A stretch of DNA of 64,000 nt from Arcicella rosea (GCF_040543805.1 NZ_JBEUMS010000021.1:40755-104754); one strand, 5' to 3'; positions 44,236 through 53,571 are shown, counted from the first letter of the stretch. Notes: generated from the letters alone by a model not told the origin. Numbers and translations are program-made.

Positions 44236-45024
44236 ATGAAATCAGTTTCAATTAAAGATATAGCCATCAACTTTATATATTTTGTGGCAAGCATGATAAT
44301 TCTGCTAGGTATCTGGCATCTAATTTCAGTCATCACAAAAGCCGAAATTCCTAATCCAGCTTCAACTTGGATTGTCTTTAAAGAACTTATTGCAGATCCA
44401 TTTTATGATTATGGACCAAACGATAAAGGAATCGGAATTCAATTATTAAGTTCATTAGGAAGAGTATCAACAGGTTTTGCTTTGGGAAGCTTAATTGCCA
44501 TTCCGATGGGATTGTTAATGGGTTCAACAAAGATTGGGATGAAATTATTAAACCCAATTGTACAAATCCTTCGTCCAGTATCGCCTTTGGCTTGGTTTCC
44601 TTTAGGATTATTAGCATTCAAAGCTTCTGATGGGGCAACGATTTTTATCATCGCTATTACGTCTTTATGGCCAACAGTGATTAATACAGCTTTTGGAGTA
44701 TCAAGTATTCCAGATGATCATAAAAATGTAGGAAAAGCATTCGGCTTTTCGAAATGGAAATATTTAACGAGAATTATGTTGCCTTTTGCCATTCCACACA
44801 TCATTACTGGTTTACGTTTATCAATCGGTATTGCTTGGGTAGTAATTGTTGCGGGCGAAATGCTTTCAGGTGGTGTAGGTATTGGTTTTTTTGTTTGGGA
44901 TAGTTGGAATGGTCTTTCTTTGGAAAGAATTTTGGTCGCAATTCTTATTATCGGAACAGTTGGTTTATTGTTCGATAAAGCATTCAACGGATTACAAAAT
45001 GCTTTTTCTTGGGATAAAAAATAA
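44236..45024 (+). CDS. nrtB: Nitrate ABC transporter permease (NrtB-like)
   Basis: A 262-residue inner-membrane permease with six hydrophobic segments. The ABC 'EAA' loop is seen in IPDDHKNVGKAFGFSKWKYLTRIMLPFAIPHIITGLRL (in parts: VGKAFGFSKW and IMLPFAIPHI), with downstream SIGIAWVVIVAGEM. PVSPLAWFPLGLLAFKASDGATIFII marks NrtB/SsuC-type permeases. The ATG at 44236 is chosen; a TTG at 44215 in the hairpin is less likely. It lies between the binding protein and ATPase genes. Confidence 0.93.
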   Translation: MKSVSIKDIAINFIYFVASMIILLGIWHLISVITKAEIPNPASTWIVFKELIADPFYDYGPNDKGIGIQLLSSLGRVSTGFALGSLIAIPMGLLMGSTKIGMKLLNPIVQILRPVSPLAWFPLGLLAFKASDGATIFIIAITSLWPTVINTAFGVSSIPDDHKNVGKAFGFSKWKYLTRIMLPFAIPHIITGLRLSIGIAWVVIVAGEMLSGGVGIGFFVWDSWNGLSLERILVAILIIGTVGLLFDKAFNGLQNAFSWDKK

Positions 45025-45078
45025 GCCGAAGAAATTATATTTTGAATATTCATTCAAACATCAAAATCATTATTTCCT

Positions 45079-45936
45079 ATGACTAACATCGTAAATCCAA
45101 GTCAATTAGCTGATTCAGCGAATGACTTCCATAAAATAAATAACCGTGAAACTGCTATCAATATTAAAGACGTTACGGTAGCATTCAAAGGTTCAAAAGG
45201 TACTTTTACTGCGGTAAAAGACATTAGTTTAGAAGTAAAAAAAGGTGAAATCGTAGCCTTGATTGGGCATTCTGGTTGTGGAAAATCAACGTTGATGAAT
45301 ACTATTTCAGGGATGGTAACACCATCGTCTGGTGAAGTAATTGCCAACGGAAATATCGTAAAAGGACCAGGTCCAGACAGAGGAATCGTTTTTCAAAACT
45401 ACTCTTTATTACCTTGGATGTCGGTTTACAAAAACATCTATGAAGCAGTTGATTCTGTTTTCAAAGATAAGAATTCTAAAGAGAAGCATGAGATTGTAGA
45501 TCACTACATCCAAATGGTGAATTTAACACCGCACAAGGATAAGTTGCCAGGTCAATTATCGGGAGGAATGAAACAGCGTGTAGCCATTGCTCGTGCTTTT
45601 GCCATCAACCCAAGTATTCTTTTGTTAGACGAACCATTCGGAGCCTTAGATGCCCTTACGAAAGGTTCAATGCACATTGAATTATTGAAACTTTGGAATT
45701 TGGATAATCGTAATAAAACGATTGTAATGGTTACGCACGATATTGAAGAAGCTATTTTCTTAGCAGATAAAGTTGTTGTAATGAACAATGGTCCTGCTGC
45801 AACTATCAAGAAAATTGTTGACATCAATTTACCAAGACCAAGAAACAAAAAAGATATTACTCATGACCCAGAGTACATCAGAGTTCATGACGAATTATTG
45901 AGCTTGTTGTTTGATAAGTTCTCTATTGAAGACTAA
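45079..45936 (+). CDS. nrtC: Nitrate ABC transporter ATP-binding protein (NrtC/NrtD-like)
   Basis: A 285-residue ABC ATPase. Walker A is ALIGHSGCGKSTLMNTISG (residues about 61-79), the Q-loop FQNYSLLPWMSVYKNI, the signature LSGGMKQRVAIARAFA, and Walker B ILLLDEPFGALDALT. NrtC/NrtD/SsuB specificity is supported by NYSLLPWMSV and by position. Unlike cyanobacterial NrtC there is no fused regulatory binding-protein-like domain. It therefore resembles NrtD, and one ATPase gene may serve as the homodimer. Confidence 0.92.
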   Translation: MTNIVNPSQLADSANDFHKINNRETAINIKDVTVAFKGSKGTFTAVKDISLEVKKGEIVALIGHSGCGKSTLMNTISGMVTPSSGEVIANGNIVKGPGPDRGIVFQNYSLLPWMSVYKNIYEAVDSVFKDKNSKEKHEIVDHYIQMVNLTPHKDKLPGQLSGGMKQRVAIARAFAINPSILLLDEPFGALDALTKGSMHIELLKLWNLDNRNKTIVMVTHDIEEAIFLADKVVVMNNGPAATIKKIVDINLPRPRNKKDITHDPEYIRVHDELLSLLFDKFSIED

Positions 45937-46423
45937 ATAAAAAATCCCGAAGTGTTGAACTTCGGGATTTGTCCCTAAACCTTGGCGGAGGCATCTAGGT
46001 AATGAGATTTTGGAATGGTTAAGTATTTTATAAATAGCTAAATCAAATTCCAAAACAGCTTTTTCAAAGCTATATTGTATAGCGTTTTGAGATAAACGTT
46101 AAACAAATCTAAGTAACATCGACCAGTTTTACAAAGAAAAAATTTAAAAAAACGCTGATTTTTTCATAAAACTGATTTTTTAAACCGATGAGAGCTTTTT
46201 ATTGATGATTGATTAAGAAAAAATGTTTGTTGTGTGGAAGAATTTGTTTTCCGAATGTTTTTACAAGGAATAAAATATAATTATAAAAATTAAAAATTTA
46301 ACTATGTCGATGCCTTTAAAGGTAAAATGCTTATAAATAGCGTGTTAAGCAGTCTTTTCTTAGGCTTATACTGATAATAGTAAAATTGGAAATTGAAATA
46401 AATATTATAAATCGTCAAAAGAA
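45937..46423. other. Intergenic region before the fused nitrate reductase gene
   Basis: After the terminator at 45942-45970 the region carries an inverted repeat TTTTGGAAT (46008-46016) and ATTCCAAAA (46047-46055) enclosing AAGTATTTTATAA (46021-46033). That word resembles the 13-bp repeats before nirB/cobA. No clear -7 box was found, and no UGGGGG hairpin was found. Confidence 0.4.
45942..45970 (+). terminator. Rho-independent terminator after the nitrate ABC operon
   Basis: AAATCCCGAAGT pairs with ACTTCGGGATTT around a 5-nt loop, with T-rich sequence after it. Confidence 0.8.
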
Positions 46424-49400
46424 ATGAGCAGTAAATCAAATCTTAAAAAGTATAAATCTACCTGCTCGTATTGTGGGGTTGGTTGTGGTGTGGAAGTAAC
46501 AGATTTAGGCAATGGTAGGCTGCATCTTGAAGGAGACAAAGATCATCCTTCAAGTAAAGGAATGTTATGTTCAAAGGGAATGAACCTGCATTATACAGTA
46601 ATGGATCAATCAGATAGATTACTGTATCCAGAAATGAGATTCAACCGAAATATGCCATTACAACGAGTATCGTGGGATACTGCCCTCGACCGTACTGCTG
46701 CCATTTTCAAAACATTTATTCAAAAATATGGTCCCGACTCTGTCGGTTTTTATGTTTCTGGGCAATGTCTTACAGAAGAATACTACGTAATCAATAAGCT
46801 CATCAAAGGCTTTATTGGTTCTAATAATATTGATACCAACTCTCGTCTTTGTATGTCATCGGCGGTGGTTGGTTATAAGCTTACTTTGGGAGAAGATTCT
46901 GTTCCTGTTTGTTATGATGATATTGAATTAGCGGATTGTTTTTTTGTAACAGGTGCTAATCCAGCGTGGTGTCATCCTATTATCTGGCGAAGAGTAGAAG
47001 CACACAAACAAGCGAATCCAAATGTAAAAATCATTGTGGTTGACCCAAGACGTACTCAAACGGCTAGTCAAGCAGATTTACATTTACAAATTCATCCCGG
47101 AACAGACATTACTTTGACCAATGCCATTGGTAGAGTATTGATTGAAAAAAACTGGATTGACCAAGATTTTATAGCTAACAATACTGACGGTTTTGAAGCT
47201 TATCAAACACAAGTAATGCAGAAATCGCTTGAAGAATCTGCTTTAATTTGTGGGGTTACGCTTGAAGAAATAACATTAGCGGCACAATATATTCACGAAT
47301 CAAAAGGCTTTTTATCGATGTGGACAATGGGCTTGAATCAGTCTGTTATCGGTGTGAATAAAAACCTTTCTTTGATTGATTTACATTTAATTACGGGTAA
47401 AATTGGTCGTGAAGGAAACGGGCCTTTTTCATTGACTGGTCAGCCTAATGCAATGGGCGGTCGTGAGGTAGGTGGTTTAGCTAATATGCTGCCAGCGCAC
47501 AGAGATTTATTGAATCCAGCGCACAGAGATGAAGTACAAGCTTTTTGGGGAGGCACAAAAATTTCGGATAAACCAGGTTTTTCCGCAACAGAAATGTTTG
47601 AAGCTTTGGCAGATGGACGTATGAAAGCGATTTGGGTAGTTTGCACCAATCCTTTAGTAAGTCTGCCAGATGTTACTTTGGTTGAAAAAGCCTTAGAAAA
47701 AGCCAAATTCGTAGTTGTTCAAGATATTTCAAATCGTTCAGATACTATCAAATATGCTGATGTTGTACTTCCTGCGGCTGCATGGCTAGAAAAAGAAGGA
47801 ACAATGACTAATTCTGAAAGAAGAATTACACACTTACCTAAAGTGCTAGACGCTCCTGGCGAAGCAAAATCAGACACTGAAATTATTAACCTTTTCGCTA
47901 ATAAAATGGGCTTTGGCGAAGCCTTTAATTACACTTCTCTTTCTGAGGTTTACGACGAACATTGTCGTTCGACTAAAGGAACAAATATTGATATTTCAGG
48001 GCTTAATTATGAGATTTTAAAAGAGAATAGAAGCATTCAATGGCCATATCCTGCTAATGCTGAATCTGTTGGAAAATCTTTTAAGGAGTCCGGAACAAGA
48101 CGCTTGTTTACAGACGGCAAGTTCTACACCTTAAATCAAAAAGCAAAAATTCATGCAGTACCAGATGAAAACCACTCTGAAAGCCTGAATGAAGATTTTC
48201 CTTTGGTAATGACTACTGGTCGTATTCGTGACCAATGGCATACCATGACTAAAACTGGGAAAGTAAATAAGCTCAATCAACACATTGCTCAACCTTATCT
48301 GGAAATTCATCCAGAAGATGCACAAGAAAGACAAATTTCTGATAATCAAATTGTTGAAATTGTTGGTCGTCGTGGAAAAGCACAAGTAAAAGCCAAAGTT
48401 ACTACGGATGTTAAAAAAGGCGTTTGTTTTATGCCGATGCACTTCGGTAGAATTTTAGGAAGCGATTTTGGTAGAACAAACAATTTAACCAATAGTTTAT
48501 ACGACCCACGTTCAAAAGAACCAGATTTTAAATTCACGGCGGTAGAAGTAAGAGCTTATGTAAAACCACACGAAAAAATTATCATTATCGGTGCGGGTTC
48601 TGCGGGTTTAGGCTTCATTAAATCTTATCGTGAGCTTAATCAAACGGATGAAATTCACGTTTTTTCAAAAGAAATCTATCCTTTTTACAACAGAGTAATG
48701 TTGCCAGATTATATTTCTGGCGCTCAGGATTGGTCGCAATTGGTAAAATTGCGTGAAGATCAATTTACAGAATCGAACATTCATGTTCATAAAGGCATTG
48801 AAGTCGTAAATATCGACCGTAAAAATAAAACCATTGTTGACTCAGAAGGAAACGAGCATACTTATGATAGATTGATTCTAGGAATGGGTTCAAGAGCATT
48901 TATGCCACCTTCTATTCCAAAAATTCCGGGAATTTTCAATATGCGTTCACGTATTGATGCCGATAGTTTAATGCCATTTTTAAAACAAGATAATCCACAT
49001 GCTTTAATTGTTGGTGGAGGTTTATTGGGGCTTGAATTGGCAGCTTCTTTGCGTGAAATCAATGTAAAAGTAACGATTGTTCAACGCATTAGCCGTTTTA
49101 TGGATAGACAATTAGACCCACTAGGCTCTGAATTGTTGACTGAAGAAATATTAAACTTAGGCATTGATGTTTATTTCAATGATGAAGTATCTGCTTTTTA
49201 TGGTACAGATAAATTTGAAGGCGTTCGTTTAAAATCAGGTAGAAAAATTGATGCACAAGTAGCTGTTTTTGCCATTGGTACTTCTCCAAATGTTGAAATT
49301 GCTCGTGCCGCTGGCATTGAAGTAAATCGTGGAGTTGTGGTGAATGATTATCTACAAACATCCGACGAAAGTATTTTTGCCGCAGGGGAAATCGCTCAAT

Positions 49401-49966
49401 GGCGTGGACAAATGTGGGGAATTACAGCCGCCGCCGAACAACAAGCAGATATCATTGCAAAATATATTGCAGGCGATTTTGCTAGTTATTACAAAGGCTC
49501 GCTTTCGATGAACATCATGAAAATACAAGGAGTACAATTATGTTCTTTAGGAATGATTGATACGCCTAAATCACCTGATTACGAGGAGATTATTTTCATT
49601 GATAAAGCAAAACGCTATTATAAAAAATGTATCATTCATAATGATAAATTGGTTGGAGCGATTTTGATTGGCGATAAATCTGAATTCTTAGAGTTTAAAG
49701 ATTTAATTGCCAATGGCATAGAATTATCCGACAAACGTTTAGAATTATTAAGAAGTGGCAAAAAAGCTGACCCAGTAATGGGAAAATTGGTTTGTTCTTG
49801 TAATAATGTAGGCGAAGGAAATTTGAAAAGTACCATTGCAAGCGGTTGTAAAGATTTCACAGCTTTGTGTTCACAGACGGGAGCTGGAATGGGTTGCGGA
49901 AGTTGCCGACCAGAAGTAAGAGCTATTTTAGAGAATGCTTTAAAAGAGGCTTTGGTAGAAGCTTAA
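46424..49966 (+). CDS. Fused assimilatory nitrate reductase: molybdopterin domain + FAD/NAD(P) reductase + BFD domain
   Basis: A 1180-residue protein. The N-terminal molybdopterin oxidoreductase has the [4Fe-4S] motif TCSYCGVGCG (Cys14, 17, 21) and a fourth Cys near residue 49, and the Mo-ligand Cys in SRLCMSSAVVG (about residue 144). The C-terminal part begins near residue 716 with IIIIGAGSAGLGF and ALIVGGGLLGLELAASL (about 862), a FAD/NAD(P) disulfide-reductase-like module. It ends with a BFD [2Fe-2S] domain: VCSCNNVGEGNLKS and GMGCGSCRPEV (about 1123-1162). The fusion would move electrons from NAD(P)H to nitrate in one polypeptide. Length and order resemble NasC joined to NasB. No signal peptide, so it is cytoplasmic. 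Confidence 0.93.
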   Translation: MSSKSNLKKYKSTCSYCGVGCGVEVTDLGNGRLHLEGDKDHPSSKGMLCSKGMNLHYTVMDQSDRLLYPEMRFNRNMPLQRVSWDTALDRTAAIFKTFIQKYGPDSVGFYVSGQCLTEEYYVINKLIKGFIGSNNIDTNSRLCMSSAVVGYKLTLGEDSVPVCYDDIELADCFFVTGANPAWCHPIIWRRVEAHKQANPNVKIIVVDPRRTQTASQADLHLQIHPGTDITLTNAIGRVLIEKNWIDQDFIANNTDGFEAYQTQVMQKSLEESALICGVTLEEITLAAQYIHESKGFLSMWTMGLNQSVIGVNKNLSLIDLHLITGKIGREGNGPFSLTGQPNAMGGREVGGLANMLPAHRDLLNPAHRDEVQAFWGGTKISDKPGFSATEMFEALADGRMKAIWVVCTNPLVSLPDVTLVEKALEKAKFVVVQDISNRSDTIKYADVVLPAAAWLEKEGTMTNSERRITHLPKVLDAPGEAKSDTEIINLFANKMGFGEAFNYTSLSEVYDEHCRSTKGTNIDISGLNYEILKENRSIQWPYPANAESVGKSFKESGTRRLFTDGKFYTLNQKAKIHAVPDENHSESLNEDFPLVMTTGRIRDQWHTMTKTGKVNKLNQHIAQPYLEIHPEDAQERQISDNQIVEIVGRRGKAQVKAKVTTDVKKGVCFMPMHFGRILGSDFGRTNNLTNSLYDPRSKEPDFKFTAVEVRAYVKPHEKIIIIGAGSAGLGFIKSYRELNQTDEIHVFSKEIYPFYNRVMLPDYISGAQDWSQLVKLREDQFTESNIHVHKGIEVVNIDRKNKTIVDSEGNEHTYDRLILGMGSRAFMPPSIPKIPGIFNMRSRIDADSLMPFLKQDNPHALIVGGGLLGLELAASLREINVKVTIVQRISRFMDRQLDPLGSELLTEEILNLGIDVYFNDEVSAFYGTDKFEGVRLKSGRKIDAQVAVFAIGTSPNVEIARAAGIEVNRGVVVNDYLQTSDESIFAAGEIAQWRGQMWGITAAAEQQADIIAKYIAGDFASYYKGSLSMNIMKIQGVQLCSLGMIDTPKSPDYEEIIFIDKAKRYYKKCIIHNDKLVGAILIGDKSEFLEFKDLIANGIELSDKRLELLRSGKKADPVMGKLVCSCNNVGEGNLKSTIASGCKDFTALCSQTGAGMGCGSCRPEVRAILENALKEALVEA

Positions 49967-49986
49967 TTTTAAATTTGACATAAAAA

Positions 49987-50017
49987 TAGGGAAGTTATCG
50001 TTAGACAGACTTCCCTA
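49987..50017 (+). terminator. Hairpin terminator between the nitrate reductase gene and the small exported-protein gene
   Basis: TAGGGAAGT pairs with ACTTCCCTA around a 13-nt loop. Weakly T-rich downstream. Confidence 0.6.
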
Positions 50018-50073
50018 AATTCATTGTACAGAGGTTAAAAAACTGTTTTGCCATAGTCGTTAATGTTTTAAGA

Positions 50074-50472
50074 TTAACGGATAGCTACAACTACGTCACG
50101 GTTTGTGATAAGATTTGTTTTGATCTCAAAAGATTTTGATTCAACAACATTTACATTTTGGCTGATAACTTCGATAGTATATTTTCCATCTGCTAAGCTA
50201 GAGAAATCGAAAGTTTTAGCGAATTTACCACCTTTAGTATCAACATATTCACGGTGAATTTCGTTTTTGTCAGCATCTGTAACTACAACTACAACTTTTT
50301 TGCTTGCTACGTTGTCAACCCAAACATTGAAGCTTAATGAGTTATTTACTTGAGCAATTTTGCTTTTTACAAGGCTAGCTGATTCGTCGAAGTTTGAAGC
50401 GAAAGTATTTACGTTTGATAAGCAAACCATAGTAACTGCTACGATAAATGCTTTAACTGTGTTCTTTTTCAT
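50074..50472 (-). CDS. Small exported beta-sandwich protein (paralogue of 27307-27705)
   Basis: A 132-residue exported protein with signal peptide (residues 1-25, ending FAS). Mature motifs parallel the other copy: SFNVWVDNVASKKVVVVVTD, EIHREYVDTKGGKFAKTFDF and LADGKYTIEV. Lacks any known active-site signature. It is convergent with the nitrate reductase gene and divergent from the rubredoxin-fusion gene. A role in nitrate metabolism is not suggested by its sequence. Confidence 0.78.
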   Translation of the reverse strand: MKKNTVKAFIVAVTMVCLSNVNTFASNFDESASLVKSKIAQVNNSLSFNVWVDNVASKKVVVVVTDADKNEIHREYVDTKGGKFAKTFDFSSLADGKYTIEVISQNVNVVESKSFEIKTNLITNRDVVVAIR

Positions 50473-50918
50473 GACTTTATTATTTAATTGTTATTAATGA
50501 TGAAATTTATTAAAAGGATAATTTGTATTTTTCTAAGAATTTATTTTTCTGTATTAAAAGTATTTTCTATTTGGACGTCACTTAATAAAAGATGCTTTCG
50601 TTTGAAAAAGGAAATTGATTTTAATTTTCAACTCAGCGCTTAGAATTTTATCCGTGTCATTCGTTTGACGATGTAAACTTAGAAAAGGATTTTGATATGT
50701 CAATCATGAAGAAGCAATTATTTTCACTTTTTCAAGAAAGTTCCTCTAAAAAAAATCATATTTATAGGAATAATACAATTTGACAAATCACATTTATATA
50801 AAATATTAAAATAGTTATACGAAGATTTTACTTATAATACGCATTTGATTTTCAGTATATTAAGTATAAATCACTATGATGTTACGCTAATTATTTATAT
50901 ATTTGATAAATTATTTAA
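50473..50918. other. Intergenic region between divergent genes
   Basis: A 446-nt AT-rich region that should hold promoters for the small exported-protein gene and the rubredoxin-fusion gene. One heptamer-like word, AAGTATAAATCA (50863-50874), recalls the repeats near nirB. No clear TAnnTTTG box and no reading frame worth calling were found. Confidence 0.35.
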
Positions 50919-52382
50919 ATGATATTCAACATGAAAGATTACTCACTACTTAAAATAAATCTAACTGGTGGAATTGTTTCGCCAGGCACTTTACAAAGTA
51001 TTCTTTTAGCAGCAAAATCAGCAGGAGTTAGAGAAGTAAGGTTCGGAGCAAGGCAACAATTGTTGATGTATGTTAAATCAGAAATTGTTCGAGGAAGTAG
51101 TATATTAGAATTTAAGAAAAAATTGTACGAAACTAATATTTCTTTCGAAGAAGATACAGATAAAAAACCTAATATTATTTCTTCGTATTGTGCAGAAGAA
51201 GTTTTTCCGACAGGGCAGTGGATTTCAGAAGGAATTTATAGAGATATTTTTGATGGTTTTGATTACGAACCCCAGCTAAAAGTCAATATTTCAGACTCTC
51301 AGCAATCTTTCACACCATTTTTTACGGGTAATTTGAATTTCATCGCCTCAACCATTCAGAATTTCTGGTATTTGTATGTGCGTTTTAAGCAATCGAACAA
51401 AGTTTTTCGCTTTCCGATTTTGATTTATACTTTAGAAATCCCCAAAGTATGTAAGCGCATAGAAGAAGTAATTTTGAATGCTGGCGAGATGGACGAAAAT
51501 GAAGTTTATGAAAAAGTAATTGCTAAAGGAGAAATTATTTCACAAGTAATCCTTGAAGAGCTAGTATTGCCTAAATTTTCATTACCTTATTACGAAGGCT
51601 TTAACCGTTACGGAGAAAAAACTTGGTTAGGAATTTATAGAAGAAATGAAACCTTCCCGATAGAGTTTTTATCTGAAATTTGCGAATTATGTCTTGAAAC
51701 CAAAGTTGGTCAAATTTGTACAACGCCTTGGAAGTCATTGATTATCAAAGGAATTGAAAATAAGCATAGAAACCTTTGGGACAAACTATTAGGTAAGTAC
51801 GGCATCAACGTTCGTCATGCTGCTAATGAATTGAACTGGCAAGTAGAAGATTTATCACCAGAAGGCTTATCATTGAAAAAAGCCATTATTCGTGAATTTG
51901 ATGATGAAGATGTGCGTACTTTTGGTTTAAGTTTTGCTATTCAGACACGTTCAAAGTCGGAAGTATTTGGTTCGGTAGTTATTAAGAAAAGAAAGATTTT
52001 TGCGGGGATTTCACACGTATTTGATATTTATCATACGGTTGATTTTAACCCGAACAATCGTACTTTAACTTTATTTGAGAAAGGTGTAAACAGAGCGCAC
52101 GTTCCTGAAATTTTGCAACGTTTATCAAAACGCTTCTATGCAGTTAAGAAAGTAGATACAACAGTAGTGAAAAAGGCGACTTTAAATAAAGAAGAAACAG
52201 AAGTAGAATTACATCAATGTAAAACTTGCTTTACCATTTATGATAGTCGTTTTGGTGATGCTGTCAATGGTATTGCGGCAGGAGTAAAATTCTCGGAATT
52301 ACCAGCTGATTATTGTTGCCCAATGTGCGAAAGCGAAAAAAGCGAATTTGAAGCAGTGAAAGCAGATAAGTTATTGGTATAA
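50919..52382 (+). CDS. Degenerate NIR/SIR-like protein fused to rubredoxin
   Basis: A 487-residue protein. The N-terminal half has a ferredoxin-like NIR/SIR fold pattern (LLKINLTGGIVSPGTLQSILLAAKS in parts, then VRFGARQQLLMYV), repeated later as GLSFAIQTRSKSEVFGSVV. The siroheme/4Fe-4S cysteines of real nitrite or sulfite reductases are absent, though a CTTPWKSLII segment remains. The C-terminus is a rubredoxin domain: HQCKTCFTIYDSRFGD and CCPMCESEKSEF (about 435-475). It may pass electrons to nitrate or nitrite reductase or serve as a structural partner. ATG at 50919 or 50931 are both possible. Cluster position is the main functional clue. Confidence 0.8.
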   Translation: MIFNMKDYSLLKINLTGGIVSPGTLQSILLAAKSAGVREVRFGARQQLLMYVKSEIVRGSSILEFKKKLYETNISFEEDTDKKPNIISSYCAEEVFPTGQWISEGIYRDIFDGFDYEPQLKVNISDSQQSFTPFFTGNLNFIASTIQNFWYLYVRFKQSNKVFRFPILIYTLEIPKVCKRIEEVILNAGEMDENEVYEKVIAKGEIISQVILEELVLPKFSLPYYEGFNRYGEKTWLGIYRRNETFPIEFLSEICELCLETKVGQICTTPWKSLIIKGIENKHRNLWDKLLGKYGINVRHAANELNWQVEDLSPEGLSLKKAIIREFDDEDVRTFGLSFAIQTRSKSEVFGSVVIKKRKIFAGISHVFDIYHTVDFNPNNRTLTLFEKGVNRAHVPEILQRLSKRFYAVKKVDTTVVKKATLNKEETEVELHQCKTCFTIYDSRFGDAVNGIAAGVKFSELPADYCCPMCESEKSEFEAVKADKLLV

Positions 52383-52401
52383 AGTATTTAAGCTTAAAAT
52401 A

Positions 52402-52439
52402 AAAAGGAGTCTTTGTCCCGCACAAAGACTCCTTTTTTA
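52402..52439 (+). terminator. Rho-independent terminator after the rubredoxin-fusion gene
   Basis: AAAAAGGAGTCTTTGT pairs perfectly with ACAAAGACTCCTTTTT around a 5-nt loop and ends in a T run. The A run opposite serves the converging gene. Confidence 0.92.
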
Positions 52440-52460
52440 TGGAGAATACGAAGCTTTAAC

Positions 52461-52940
52461 TTAAAAACTTCCAACATGAAAGCGTTTCTCAAAATAAGGT
52501 TTCAAGAATTTTTTGTCGATAAACTTTAGTAAAACCAATGTGTTAATCGTCAATAATCCATTGATAAAAAATTTATTTTGAAGAATATTCAAAACAGGAT
52601 TCAAATTAACTTTCATCGTAGAAGGACTACTCAAAGAAAACACCATCATTAATGAAAGGATAAGGACAATGCCAGCACCAATTAAAAAGTAAAAAGGCAA
52701 TTTACTCGTCTTTCTTTCAAGTACTTCTGCTTGTGCCAACTCCCATTTATCCATTAATTTATCGGTAAAATTAACGGCAGTTTTTTCAACAGGTATTGCT
52801 TCGAGCAAAGCGTGCGTTTCTGCATACTCTTGAAAAAGAGAACGATAGGCTTCGTCGCTTAACAATAGATTTTGATGGCGGATAATTGTTTCCTCAGAAG
52901 CAATTCCATCAAGAATGTCAAAAATCTCTTCGTCTTTCAT
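52461..52940 (-). CDS. Membrane protein, probable anti-sigma factor
   Basis: A 159-residue protein starting at the ATG at 52940 (MKDEEIFDILDG). The N-terminal 75 residues are acidic and helical (LDGIASEETIIRHQNLLLSDEAY in parts), a pattern common to anti-sigma N-domains that recognise short, unstable contacts. Two membrane helices follow (FYFLIGAGIVLILSLMMVFSL in parts, and ININTLVLLKF-like GLLTINTLVLLKF). No zinc-finger motif. Next to the ECF gene with a 26-nt gap, in the same direction, so anti-sigma function is inferred from context. Confidence 0.65.
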   Translation of the reverse strand: MKDEEIFDILDGIASEETIIRHQNLLLSDEAYRSLFQEYAETHALLEAIPVEKTAVNFTDKLMDKWELAQAEVLERKTSKLPFYFLIGAGIVLILSLMMVFSLSSPSTMKVNLNPVLNILQNKFFINGLLTINTLVLLKFIDKKFLKPYFEKRFHVGSF

Positions 52941-52966
52941 ATTATTGTTCGTTTGAAAAATCAAAC

Positions 52967-53536
52967 TTATATTAATGTTCTTACTTCATTTCCTAAAATC
53001 CTTTTCATTTCTTCAGCTAATCGTTTTCTGGCTCTGCAAAGTTTTACTTTGGCTGTTTCGGCAGAAATTCCAACGATTTGAGCGATTTCTTCTAATGATT
53101 GTTCTTTCAAATAAAAGAGGGTTATCATCGTAACATCGTCGGTAGAAAGCTGGTTCAAGGCTTTTTGAATATACTTTTTTTGTTCATTTACTTTTAAATT
53201 ATCGCTTGTATCAGCTGGTGCTTGTTGGGCAGCTTCCGAAATACTGATGTCTTCTGCCACAAGACTTTTTTTCCGTTTAAACATCAAAGCAGCATTAAAT
53301 ACAATTCTGTAGAACCAAGTAGTGAATTTTGCTTCTTGATTAAAACTCGGCAAAGCATGAAAAGCTTGCATAAAAGCATCTTGAGAAACCTCTTCGGCAT
53401 CTTCACGTGTGCCTACAATTTTGTATGCAACCGTAAAGGCATAATCTTTATGGCGATTGGCAAGCTCTCTATAGCCCGACTGGTCGCCTGTTAATATGCG
53501 TTGGATGATTTGATTATCTGTTTCTTTGGTTTTCAC
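52967..53536 (-). CDS. ECF RNA polymerase sigma factor
   Basis: A group IV sigma factor. Region 2 is seen in HKDYAFTVAYKIVGTREDAEEVSQDAF (in parts) and FTTWFYRIVFNAALMFKRKK, region 4 in ITLFYLKEQSLEEIAQIVGISAETAKVKLCRARKRL (in parts). The frame is open to a TTG at 53554, but a GTG at 53536 (VKTKETDNQI) lies just below the predicted transcription start and is preferred, giving a near-leaderless message of 189 codons. The anti-sigma-like gene follows, and a DUF6249 gene is divergent with a matching promoter. Confidence 0.93.
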   Translation of the reverse strand: MKTKETDNQIIQRILTGDQSGYRELANRHKDYAFTVAYKIVGTREDAEEVSQDAFMQAFHALPSFNQEAKFTTWFYRIVFNAALMFKRKKSLVAEDISISEAAQQAPADTSDNLKVNEQKKYIQKALNQLSTDDVTMITLFYLKEQSLEEIAQIVGISAETAKVKLCRARKRLAEEMKRILGNEVRTLI

Positions 53537-53544
53537 ATGGATAG

Positions 53545-53571
53545 GATGCAACAATAGTTGAAAAGGTTACA
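53545..53571 (-). promoter_or_regulatory. Candidate ECF promoter of the sigma factor gene
   Basis: On the minus strand TGTAACC (plus positions 53565-53571) - 16 nt - CATC (53545-53548). Same architecture on the plus strand at 53605-53631, so the pair is likely recognised by the same sigma factor. Inference from pattern. Confidence 0.6.

Noticed and set aside
45971..46005. CCTTGGCGGAGGC segment as a possible riboswitch (for example molybdenum cofactor)
   Set aside because: No extended conserved core or multi-stem fold could be drawn, so it is not called.
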